DNA from: Rhizopus sp. PT2906
Taxonomy: Eukaryota; Mucoromycota; Mucoromycetes; Mucorales; Rhizopodaceae
Assembly: GCA_025529335.1 (NCBI GenBank)
Contig: JAMYHX010000057.1
Coordinates: forward strand, 1-64,000
Reading direction: 5' to 3'
Length of the DNA stretch: 64,000 nt
Below the pieces are notes generated by a model. The model did not search any database, was not told where the DNA came from, and was given only the letters and a program-made list of their open reading frames with translations. This document shows positions 53,372-63,076 of the stretch, piece after piece. How positions within the stretch are numbered: position 1 is the first letter of the stretch; each line of letters begins with the position of its first letter. The translations under genes were made by a program, and so were the position numbers.

Positions 53372-54917
53372 ATGGATCATTCAGTGACATCTTCGTCATC
53401 AAGTCTCAGTCGTACATCTTCTTTCAATCAAATATTTTCAAGACGTAGGTCAAACACAGTGAGCGAATCTACACCAAAGAAGATGCCACTATCAAGGCAA
53501 AGATCCATATCAGAAATCATGAGCAGAGTCACTCGACTTTCTATCCGTGCTCATTCTACAAATACACCTTGTCAACAAACTTATTCTTCCAAAGTGGATG
53601 ACTATGATATTCTCAGGACCATTGGGGCAGGTGCGACTGCCTCTGTTTATTCAGCCATCTATAAGCCAACACAATCAATGATCGCCATCAAGACTGTCAA
53701 TTTGGAAGATAATCATTTAGACGATTCAAGATTGGAAGCATTAAGAAAAGAGATTCAAATTATGAACCTATGCAAACATCCACATTTACTTCAAGTCTAC
53801 CAAAGCTTTGTTCATAGTTCCCAATTGTATATTGTTACACCAATCATGTCAGCTGGTAAATGTCTTTTTTTTTTTTTTTTTTTTTTTTGAAAAAGAAAAA
53901 CCTTCCCTTCTAATAATAATATTAACATAAAGGTTCCTGTCATGATATTCTTTTAAAAAATCGTTACGTTGGCTTGAAAGAAAGCATTGTTTCATGGTAA
54001 GCAATGGGTTTCTTTCCGTGTACAAATATTGAACGGTTTTATAGTATTCTGAAGCAAGTAGCACTAGGGTTAGAATACCTTCATAGTAATGAATTGATTC
54101 ACCGCGACGTCAAATCAGCCAATCTCTTGATTGACTGGGAAACGGGAACCGTCAAGCTGGCTGACTTTGGTGTCAGTAATCACTTATTCAATTTGGCAGA
54201 CTTGCCTAAAAAGAATGAAACATTTTTATTACCCTTCCATGCACCTCAACATCAACATCCCAAGAAAGCACGCCGATCATTTGTAGGTACTCCATGCTGG
54301 ATGGCACCAGAGATACTGCTGAACCATGACTATGATGCAAAAATAGATGTTTGGTCTCTTGGTATCACTGCTATCGAATTAGCCAAGGGTAGACCACCTT
54401 ACTCAGAGTATGACCCGATCACGGTAAGTTTTAGGTAAATGTTTGAAGAATATATGGCCTTACATACTTATAGATATTCACAATGGTGATTGAAGATCCA
54501 CCTCCAACCATCACTCACTGTGATTACGAACCTTCTGCCTCCTTTAAGGATTTTGTCCAACACAGTCTTCAAAAGGATCCTAACCAACGCTGCTCGATTA
54601 CTGAACTCCTCGGCCAATCATTCCTGAAGAAGGCCGCATCTCCTGAGCTGCTAAGAAAGTATCTTGCACAACAGCCTGATCTGAATAGAAAAGGATACCA
54701 ATCGAGTAAGAGCAGAGCTGAAAGTGATTATAATGATGTTTGGGATGATGATGAATATGACGACTTGGTTGTCGAATCTACTTGGAACTTTGAAGGTCAT
54801 CCAACACTGAGACTTTCTACGGAACATTTGGAGTATGGCATTAATCCTATGACAGATTCACCTATTACTCCATTAGATGAGTGTAATGGTTTATTAACTG
54901 ACAAACGCGTCCTCTAA
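53372..54917 (+). CDS. OSR1/SPAK-like (germinal-centre/STE20) serine/threonine kinase
   Basis: Exons 53372-53855, 53933-53996, 54045-54423 and 54474-54917 join in phase to 456 residues. After a Ser-rich head of about 75 residues with basic patches, the kinase domain starts YDILRTIGAGATASVYSA. It shows the VAIK-type lysine (MIAIKTVNLED), HRDVKSANLL (about 202-211), DFGVS (223-227) and GTPCWMAPE, then the DVWSLGITAIELAKGRPPY block of the STE20/GCK-III to OSR1 group. The sequence ends in a short acidic segment (WDDDEYDD) like the PF1 region. The C-terminal CCT/PF2 domain of animal OSR1 is absent. The activation segment carries an insert of roughly 20 residues (LADLPKKNETFLLPFHAP). The first intron contains a 26-nt T run. 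Confidence 0.9.
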
Positions 54918-54946
54918 CAATAAAATAAAGTGTCGTAACCCTGCTT

Positions 54947-55882
54947 TCACTTTTGCACATCTTCCATCTGATGAACTTTAATTTGATGTGTCTATGTGTC
55001 CAAGAAAGAAGGTTTAATAGGAGTACTTTTATTGTAATGACAAATACCTTTAGATTGCCCCTTTGTGTAAATCCTTTACCACAGTTGGGATATGTACACA
55101 TGAATGGCTTCACCGGCCAATGTATAATCTCGTGTGTTCGTAAGTTTCCGAGTTGAGTGAATGCCTTGTCACAGCCTTCATATGAACACTAGGTAAATAA
55201 AAAAGTATTAGTATCTACAGATCTTTTCTCTTATTATAAATCTTACTTGGTATGGTCGTTCTCCTGTATGCTTCCTTGCATGTGTCTATTAAAAAGTACG
55301 ATGTATTAGGAATTGATTATTGCCCTGTCACTTGTAGAACCATTACCTTCAAGTTTCCATACTGTGAAAACGATTTACCACAGTCTGCATATGTGCATAC
55401 CTGTTTACATACATATATGTGTATCTGTTTCAAAAAGAAATGTTCATACACTTACATAAGGTTTATCTTGTCCTGTCTTTGAGCGTGCTGGTAAAGGTTC
55501 ACTCGTATCATGCACGGTTCTATAAAGGAAAACGAGTAAGAAATAATGGTTATCTCAGTAACAATGATAAGAACCTTTGATGTGTTCGTAGTGTACTAGG
55601 GCTGTCAAAGCACTTTTTACAGTCCTTGCAGCTATATAATTTACGAGACATGGTTGGAGCATTGCTATTATTGTTATTATTATGATTATTATTGTTATCT
55701 GATACTACTGGATTGGTATAAATGGTTGACATTAAACTATAGTTGCCTTGTTGTGAGTAAGGCTGCTGTAGTTGTTGTTGTTGTTGTTGTCGTTGTTGCT
55801 GTACTGATGACTGAAGCTGTTGTTGTTGTTGTTGCTCTGATGGGAAATAAGGGCTTACTAAATCTGCTTTTGAATGTTGCAT
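54947..55882 (-). CDS. C2H2 zinc-finger protein with poly-Gln head
   Basis: Six exons (55575-55882, 55456-55519, 55347-55400, 55247-55285, 55048-55188, 54947-54991) join in phase to 216 residues. The N-terminal half is Gln-rich (several Q runs) and Asn-rich. Four C2H2 fingers follow: CKDCKKCFDSPSTLRTHQRTVH, then three of the C-x4-C type (CTYADCGKSF, CSYEGCDKAF, CTYPNCGKGF) with TGERPY-type linkers. These are consistent with a DNA-binding transcription factor. The last finger is completed by a 45-nt exon (THQIKVHQ). Introns fall inside fingers, several in the same position (after NLK), suggesting finger duplication with its intron. Its stop lies 29 bp from the kinase stop, tail to tail. The first intron has an atypical GTTCTT donor. 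Confidence 0.85.
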
Positions 55883-55942
55883 TTACTTTCTCTGCATATA
55901 AAAAAAGAAAAAAAAAAAAAAACTAGGCGTAAATTTTTATTT

Positions 55943-57059
55943 TTAAAACATAATTGTATCTTTTAACTGCAAACGAGGTATTTTTCTATAGTCTCCCACT
56001 TTGCCAAGTTGCCACAAGTAGACATCCAAACCACCGGTATTCATCAGTCCATTGGATGCTTGAACGATATCCTCACAGGCAGCAACACTGGCTGCTCTCA
56101 AGGTCGTAGTTACTTCTACAGACAGGTCGACATTCTTCTCAATCATCTCCTTCCATTCGTCAGCTATTTCCATAACGCCCAGGTGAATGAGCATCGTAGG
56201 TACGACATTATCAGCAAAGACAGTCAAACTATTGATATTCGTAAAGTCAAAAAGATCAGGGACTTGGTGTCTCAGCAAGAACCAGAGATGATACACCATG
56301 ATTTGTGCCTTCTTGAACAGATAAACCTTATCGTCCCCAAATACATAATGATCGTGTAATGCAGGGAAAGCTCTGACCAAGGCTTCAACTAAATAGAGCG
56401 CATCCTTGGGTTGCTTTTTGGCATGATCCAAAATAAATTGGGCAAGACTCTTGTATCCGTGGTCTTGCAAGTACTTGCCAGTCGTGTTCAATGTCGAGGT
56501 AATGCCAACAGCTAATGGCTTCAGGGGCGTTGGCTGAGACATGGTAACAAAGTCCAACGTTTCGTGACGAACTTCCTGATCGATAGGGAACTGGAAGATT
56601 TCAGAAACCTTGAAGATATCAATCTCGCTAAATGTCTTCGCGTCCATAGGAATACCACCGATATGCATAGCCATGACACCATAACGGATCGTATCAAAAG
56701 CACTACAAACAAGGATTTAATAACCCTTGATCTCTCTCTCTCTCTCTCTCTTCAACTTACCCTCTACCAGCATATTTATGAAGTTCTAATCGATATCCGC
56801 TACCAAAATTCAACAAATTAATGACGGAAATGAAATTGAGCTCTTCTTCCATAGTAGAAAATTTGAGAGGCAAGATAACTGATGAATCATAAGAAAGCTC
56901 TTCATACTGCTTCTTATCAAGCTCACTCAAAAAGCGGTCAATACCCTGCTTGGATATCTTGACTTTATCGCTTTTCTCTGTCAAAGCACGGCACGATGTA
57001 CGTACGGCTTCAACAAAGTTTCCGGTTGGTAAGGTAGCGGTTTTATCAACAGCCTCCAT
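55943..57059 (-). CDS. QNG1: Queuosine 5'-phosphate N-glycosylase/hydrolase (queuosine salvage)
   Basis: This DUF2419-family enzyme releases queuine base from queuosine 5'-phosphate so that tRNA-guanine transglycosylase can insert it into tRNA. Eukaryotes cannot make queuine and depend on salvage. Exons 56761-57059 and 55943-56702 join in phase to 352 residues. The conserved heart is NFISVINLLNFGSGYRLELHKYAGRGAFDTIRYG, in segments NFGSGYRLELH and GRGAFDTIR, followed by the FVFADNVVPTML-like SLTVFADNVVPTMLIHLGV with the catalytic-region Asp. An in-frame ATG at 57128 would add 23 residues; I preferred 57059 because the added part contains GTGAGTATAAATA, which looks like promoter or leader. The intron contains a (CT)n run on the + strand (about 56729-56751). 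Confidence 0.87.
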
Positions 57060-57917
57060 GTTTGTATATACACCAAAAGAGAGAAAAATATACAAGTATT
57101 TATACTCACTAAGTTTGACAGCCGCCATTGTTGTGTCTATGCGTCAACATAAAAGTAGTCACGTTATTGCTGCGGTTGTGCCAGTCGGGCTTACACTTGT
57201 TCTCTCATACTTTTGAATTTTATGATCTGTTAAATAAAAAGCCCGTATTGAGCTTTTGTAAATGTTTACTGTGAATGTTTGAAGAGGACATGCAACCCTC
57301 CATCGGTTACTTCAGCATGATGACAGAGTTGTAACTGCAATTAAAGGACCATTGTTTCCTGCTTTACAAAAAAAAAAAAAAATTATTTTAAGCAGGAAGC
57401 TTGTGAAGCTGGAAAATTTACTGATTGTAATAAATATTCATCACGCTGTATTATCTATAGTCGAAATATAATGGCCATTTTCTAAATAGAAAATGATCTC
57501 TTCATTTAATGTAGTTATGTCTTCATAGCCAGAAGCTTTGGAAAAAGATATGCAGGCATATAAAATGACCTTTTTAAAAGACAACTTCTAGATTGGCCTT
57601 GAGTCAAACCTTGGCCAATAAAAAATAGTCAAAGTTGATCAATTCGAATTATATGAAAAGTGGTATAATGATATCCTTATTGTGCAGTTAAAAGTCTTTA
57701 TCCAATTGATATGGTTTCAATTCGATACACTACAATCCTGGTTTAAAGGAGGTAGAATACATCAATCTTCTTTCAATTGTGGAAAAGAGAGCTAAAGAGA
57801 GGCATGCAGAGACAATAAAAATCGGGGCTTTTCCTTTAATGAAAAAAGAAGGCGCGCGTGCGCGACAGTCACCATTCTTTCTCTTTTTTTTTTTTCTTTT
57901 CTTCTTTATTTATATAT
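57060..57917. other. Divergent intergenic region
   Basis: About 860 bp between QNG1 and the histone-fold gene, AT-rich with an A run (about 57366-57380). A GGCGCGCGTGCGCGA palindrome-like GC island lies at about 57851-57865, shortly upstream of the latter gene. No gene is supported. Confidence 0.45.
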
Positions 57918-58514
57918 ATGCCTGCAGAAACAACGGAAGAAACTACGAAGCAGACAGCAGAGAGACAGTTAGGAACGACGACATTTCCTTTAGCAAGAAT
58001 AAAGCGTCTTATCAAAGAAGATAAAGATATTTCACTCATCAGCACCGATGCCACCTTTTGTATTACTTATGCTGCTGTAAAATAATACAAACCCTATTGT
58101 TAAAAAGCATGACCACTGATTGTCATTTTAGGAGTTGTTTATAGAATATCTTGTTTCTGAAGCACTTGATAAAGCTAAACAAGAAAAAAGAAAGAGTGTG
58201 TTTTATAAAGATTTGGGTATGGATCAGAAGAATCATTATTAAAAAAAGTTTAAGACTAAAAAGAGAGAATTAAAGCCAAGGTCGTAAAGGATGTTGAGCC
58301 ATTTGAATTCTTGGAAGATGTCATTCCAACCACAATGACTTTGAAAGCAGCCATAGAAAAGAGAAAACAGGTTTTGAATGAAGATACACCCGCAAAGAAA
58401 CAAAAGACAGATCCAATTCAGGAAGAAGAGGAAGACGAAGACGAAGAAGAAAATAAGATGGAAGAGGATACAGCGATGGAAGAGAACACAGAACAGAAAG
58501 AATTGAAAAGTTAA
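57918..58514 (+). CDS. Histone-fold protein, Dpb3/CHRAC/POLE4-like
   Basis: Exons 57918-58076, 58132-58216 and 58276-58514 join in phase to 160 residues. A histone fold of the NF-YC/Dpb3 kind spans about residues 22-95: TFPLARIKRLIKEDKDISLIS, ATFCITYAAELFIEYLVSEA and KRKSVFYKDL, closing with PFEFLEDVIPTTMTL. Such subunits belong to DNA polymerase epsilon (Dpb3/Dpb4) or to ISWI-type CHRAC remodellers and pair with a second histone-fold protein. The tail is very acidic, as in Dpb4-type and CHRAC proteins. Which complex is used cannot be decided from sequence. The second and third exons are too short or fragmented for simple ORF calling, but phase agrees throughout. Confidence 0.85.
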
Positions 58515-58862
58515 TGTAGAAAAGACCAATGATGTGGTAATAATAGGCTTTCAGTTATATAATAATAATGATAAATAAAAAATTTGAAAAGTCTATATAT
58601 CCTTATTCCCCCTCTCTAATAGCAAACATTGTTTATTTTGAGTGCTTAACTTTTGATTCTTGAATTGAGAAGCATAGTTAACTTTGGATGTGGTAAAGAC
58701 TGATGGTATATTTGAACTATATATATATGTATATATATATATATATATTTTCCTTAGACTGTCGTAGTTTATTTTACACATACACACGTAAAAAAAAAAA
58801 AGAAAGAGGAGAGGTGGACTATATACAATGAAATAAATAAAAATGTACAGAAAAAGAAAAGA
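58515..58862. other. Intergenic region between convergent genes
   Basis: Contains 3' ends of both neighbours and a (TA)n microsatellite interrupted by G (about 58720-58748). No gene is seen. Confidence 0.5.
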
Positions 58863-60299
58863 CTATAATGCATGCCCATAACTTGTTGCTTCACGGCTTC
58901 GAGTTATACGTCCCTCATCCTCTTGATGCCTTGTTCCAAATCGTTTTTGAAATTTGATTAGTTTGCGTGTAAGCATATCCATAATTTCCAGTGATGATCG
59001 ATTATCGTCTTTTTCTGGTTCATGAAAGTCCAAATCATCATCGCGTTCAAGAGGTATGGTGCTTGCACTGCTTAACGAACATACATCATCATCTATTTTG
59101 CCATTTTGATCTATATCCACTGTTTCTGTTGTTATTTCAATAGCAGCAGTTGTAGTACTGGTAATAGCATCAGCAGCACTGGCGCCTATGGATGATGTAC
59201 TCTTGATATGATTTGGTTCTTTAGTAGCCATCTCAATCTGTATAGAGCTGATGTATTCAAGTATTTGAGCCGCACGGCGATTCATTTCATATATACTCAT
59301 ACGTGCATGAGGATGACGAGGCTTGGCGGGTGGAGATAAAGCACGCGATTCGGGTGTAAAGTATTCAAAGATAGCTGTGCCAATATTCGTTGTTGGTTCC
59401 TCATGCTGACTACTCGTTGGTGTCCCCTCATCCATAAGTGCTGGTGAACAATCTCTTGGCTGGGGAGTCGACGTACGTGATCTCGGTTTACCTCTTTTAC
59501 TTCCCTTCCCTCTTCCTCCTCCTGTCCTTCTTTCTGATGTTTTCAACTGCTTCTTCTTTGGTCTTGTTATTTTAGCAATAACTTCTGAATCTGATTCATC
59601 TACATTGTTTGTGAGTGTACTGTTTCTGTGTATACCGTCTCTACGTTACCTTGCTCCTTAATAGGTGGAAGTTCTTCATGAGGTACTTCTGTATCGTTTC
59701 CTTTCTTCTCTACAGGTGAAGGAGATCGTTGGCCTGACTCATACAGCTCAAGTGCGTTTCTCACTGCCAGAACATCCTCTAAAGACATGGATGCTTCTCT
59801 ACTGTTTAGTGTCGTTCGCTTCTTGGGTGTTTTTTTATCGTGTCCAATTGAACTGTATTCACGCTTCGTTCTATAGGACAAAGATAAGCACATGATAAAC
59901 ATTATATATACATTCATTACTTACTTTCCATTAGGAAGTCTTGTTGCTAAATGATTCTCTGGTTTACATAATTCACAGTAGTAGTGATCAGGAATGTCTG
60001 GCTCTTCTAATCCCATACATTCACAATGCTGCCACACTTCACATTCATCACATTGTACCATTAAACCTACGCTATCTATAAAGATTATAAGTTTCCAGTG
60101 TTATTTTCGAGTAATAGGATACTATACGAGTTTTTCCGCATACACAGCGAGTGACTGAATCTGCTTCAGAACTTTCTTCCTCTGAACTTGATTGAGATCT
60201 TCTCCTTTTCACTTGTCTTCTTTTTCTTCCTCTACCAGTTTTTTTATGAACTATTATTGTTGTTAGTATAAATTACAAGAATGTATTCAACTTACTCAT
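58863..60299 (-). CDS. CTI6: PHD-finger protein, Cti6-like (Rpd3L complex)
   Basis: Five exons (60296-60299, 60128-60250, 59925-60075, 59650-59870, 58863-59599) join in phase to 411 residues. After a basic head (HKKTGRGRKRRQVKRRRSQ) comes a PHD finger at about residues 37-84: CVC, then MVQCDECEVWQHCECMG, then PDIPDHYYCELCKPENH. This version is closest to Cti6 of the yeast Rpd3L histone deacetylase complex, which reads methylated H3K4. The C-terminal half is low-complexity and basic/acidic, with one ordered-looking helix (YEMNRRAAQILEYISSIQIEM). The first coding exon is only ATGA. The 46-nt last intron (59600-59649) is short. A different upstream start cannot be excluded, because so small a first exon is hard to prove by eye. 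Confidence 0.82.
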
Positions 60300-60646
60300 A
60301 TCAATAAATTGAATATTGTTGGCTACTGTGTTCTATAAAGCTGCGTATATGTTGTGTATGTGTTTTTTCTTTTTTCTTTTTCAGAAAAAAAAAAAGAGAG
60401 AAAGGACATTCTCTCTCTCTCTCTGTCTTTTTTTTTTTTTTCCCTCTCTTTTACCTATTTTTTTTCACTGGAGAATGAAAAAGGGAGATTTTTTACAAAC
60501 AGTCACATAAAACTGCATAATGGGTTTCACAGAACTTTCATTGGCATGTTGTCATACCAATCGGTTGTTGTAGTAGTGACAAGAGGATAGGTGACAGACA
60601 GGTGAGTGTTGATGTATAGTTTATTAAAATGAACATGATATGTGTC
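60300..60646. other. Intergenic region
   Basis: A 347-bp gap with a CT-rich run (about 60405-60455). It holds the CTI6 promoter and the 3' flank of the next minus-strand gene. No gene is supported. Confidence 0.4.
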
Positions 60647-61189
60647 CTATTGCTTTGTTTCCCATTCGGCATATTTTGATGCTTGAGCCATTCTTTCCAT
60701 AAATTCGGCTTTGACACATGTATCCGTGTTGATTCTTGATAAGATTTGGTTTTCATGTGTTGTTATCGCTTGTCTTTTGGATTTATCAGTGTAGGCCGTC
60801 AATTTGACATTATACAATTTACAGTCTAGAGAAGGAAGTGCAGGTGATAGAAAATAATAGCGTGGGTGCTCAAAGGTATCATGAACCAGTTGAACGCCTG
60901 GTACATGAATAGGAGACTGAGGATCACTTGGATTTTCAAACGTTGCTTCAACATAGATTGGCTGTTGCTTTAAAATAGGCTTATGCATTTGAACTAACCA
61001 AGAATAACTTTTTTTTTTTTTTTGAAGCAACTGGTCATTGACCTTATTATTGTAAACTTACTGGGCACCTAATTGCTCATTTTTAGCATTGATGGCAAAA
61101 CTTGCACTTAGATCCTCGAAATATTTTGACTTTTTAAAATGAGGTTCTTTTACTGACTTGTCAAATAGACAACCACAAGAAAAATTCAT
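60647..61189 (-). CDS. Unknown conserved-looking small protein
   Basis: I do not recognise a family. Exons 61062-61189 and 60647-61007 join in phase (split His) to 162 residues. The second exon reads like an ordered domain: PIYVEATFENPSDPQSP, LVHDTFEHPRYYFLSPALPS, CKLYNVKLTAYTDKSKR, then a helical tail KAEFMERMAQASKYAEW. No signal peptide or membrane segment. The acceptor follows an A run, and the intron is 54 nt. The strand-like patterns would suit a small beta-domain, but no function is claimed. Confidence 0.68.
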
Positions 61190-61422
61190 TGTCAAAGGGA
61201 GAAAAAAAAAAAAAAAAAAAAGAAAAAAGCGCCACACACTTGCACAACATAGAGTACATGAACCTTCAGACTCAACTCTCACTCAAAAAATACCTATCGG
61301 AACTCAAAAAATCTGTAGTTTTCCCTCTTTGAAAAAGTATTTTTTAATCTGTCAGCCTAAAAATACCTTAAAAATTACCGTAGTACAGGATTTTAGTCTT
61401 AATTGGTACGATTGAAGTTGGG

Positions 61423-62450
61423 ATGAGTTGCTTTTTTCTGCGATTAAATGAGATAGAAATTAACATAGACTACGTTAACTATGTACCTCCAAGCGACTAT
61501 TATATTAGTGACGATGAGCCTGAAGAACAGATGGAAGATGTAGCCTATCAATACAGTGACATCGAAAAGATAATCGACTTCGATTCAGTTACTGAAATCT
61601 CCAAGGTGGACACAAGCATGGGAGATCGACACCATTACGGAAAACCCAAAAACTATGTCTATTGATGACGGTAAAAAGTGCAAGTACTCACCAGAGCAAA
61701 TTCGTTTGTTTATACAAATAATGCAAGGTGAGGGTACTACTGTACCTAAAGCGGGAGTACGTTGTAGTATTCCTCGACAAAGTGTTTATAGGCTACTCAA
61801 GGAATTCAATGATAGCAACGGTAGTGTGTTGCCTGGTTTTGCTCCGAAAGCCAAAAACAGAGGTACAAAACAGAAGCTTTTCCCTTAACACACCATTTTT
61901 CTGATCTAATACCTTGACAACCACCGGTCCTCAACATTTGGATTAACCAAAGAAGCTCTTCTTAAACAATTTCCAGACTTAGAAAATATTTCTATCCCTT
62001 CTCTGTGGAAACATGTAACAATAGAGTGTGCTTTTTCCTTGAAAAGGGCATCTTTATACAATAAAGAAAGGGAACCACGGTGTATCATATTGTCAAATTT
62101 ATGGAAAAAAGTAATGGACACACTTGATAGGCACGACAAAAAAGGATTTGTTTATAGTAATGGATAACTGCAGAATTCACCATCCTGCATTTGTTGTTGA
62201 TGCTATCAATAAGAGAGGGTATAAACCTTTGTTCATGCTCCCTTACTCTCCTTTTTTGAACTCGGTCGAAGAATGCTGGGCAAAAATAAAGAGCAATATC
62301 AAGCGAAACCCACTTGATAAAGCAGATACTTTGACATCTCGCCTTCCTGCGGCTTGCGAATCAGCAACTGTTCAGGACTGCCAAAGCTGGGCTAGGCATG
62401 CCGTGGCCATCTGGAATAGGTGCATTAACAAAGAACTAGGCTTAAGGTAA
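61423..62450 (+). pseudogene. Decayed DDE transposase (IS630/Tc1-mariner superfamily)
   Basis: Three frames carry successive pieces of one transposase. An acidic N-terminal part (61423-61665) ends HHYGKPKNYVY. A helix-turn-helix part (61655-61888) contains KYSPEQIRLFIQIMQGEG and SVYRLLKEFNDSNG. The C-terminal catalytic part (62124-62450) has the second metal-binding motif VMDNCRIHH and the LPYSPFLNSVEECWAKIK motif with the last acidic residue. Between them, stop codons interrupt YLDNHRSSTFGLTKEALLKQF-like text, and the stretch that should carry the first catalytic Asp is deleted (junction about 62070). Frameshifts near 61660, 61880 and 62105-62130 confirm that it is dead. Terminal inverted repeats were not located with certainty. 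Confidence 0.85.
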
Positions 62451-62652
62451 ATGTTACTATTATATGTTATCTTTTCTTACGTGTTTCATCCAAAATAAAA
62501 ATTCACTTCGTACCAAAAGTTCATTTCAAGTTTCCCAAACGATAAGTGTTGTTTTATTGATTACTGATTTTTATTTGTTTACCAAAATCATAAAGGGGAA
62601 TTTACAGTTTCTCGGAATCTTGAAGGATCTCCGTGTCAGTGCTGCAAAAAGG

Positions 62653-62712
62653 CCAACACTACATGCACCAGAAAATAAGCTAATGCTACGGGCGCTTCCT
62701 TGGGGAGCTACC
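62653..62712 (-). repeat. Dispersed repeat family, inverted fragment (copy 4)
   Basis: The complement of the repeat core is visible here: CACTACATGCACCAGAAAA then GCTAATGCTACGG, with the following GCGCTTCC diverged. Only about 60 bp remain. It faces copy 5, which starts 130 bp to the right, so the two form an inverted pair. Confidence 0.7.
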
Positions 62713-62841
62713 TATGCTGTCACTATATAATTTTACATTAACCTAAGGCTGTCCAGCTCACTCCTTGATATAAAATACGATGTCATCATAATTACACGTG
62801 TTCCTGCATCTTTGTTGATAGACTGACAACATTTCCTATTT

Positions 62842-63020
62842 TTCTCTTTCTTCCTGAAAAGAAACAAAACAACATAGCAACTTTATAAAGCCAAGTTTAG
62901 TGTAGCATCATGAACTGGAATGTTTTGTTGGAGGATATCATAGGCAATAGGTGGAATTAACGCCTGTAGTATTAGTCTAATTTTTGGTGCATTTTCTGGT
63001 GCATGTGGTGTTTCCCCTGC
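62842..63020 (+). repeat. Dispersed repeat family, copy 5
   Basis: The longest copy, about 180 bp, with the 5' TTCTTCCTGAAAAGAAACAAA and GCAACTTTATAAAGCCAAGTTTAGTGTAGCATCA-type segments, the ATATCATAGGCAATAGG middle and a TTTCTGGTGCATGTGGTGTTTCCCC end. The TGGTGCAT word is duplicated (62987 and 63000 region), as in copy 3. A decayed ORF follows immediately. Confidence 0.75.
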
Positions 63021-63076
63021 GAAAAAAAGATCATTTGGCAAAGAAACAGCTGCAGTGCGTTTACATTTATGGTTCA

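Noticed and set aside
55654..55926. 90-codon + strand Val-rich frame
   Set aside because: Antisense of the poly-Gln/Asn tract of the zinc-finger protein.
60316..60590. Two overlapping + strand Phe/Leu/Ser-rich frames
   Set aside because: Translation of CT and T runs; no gene features.
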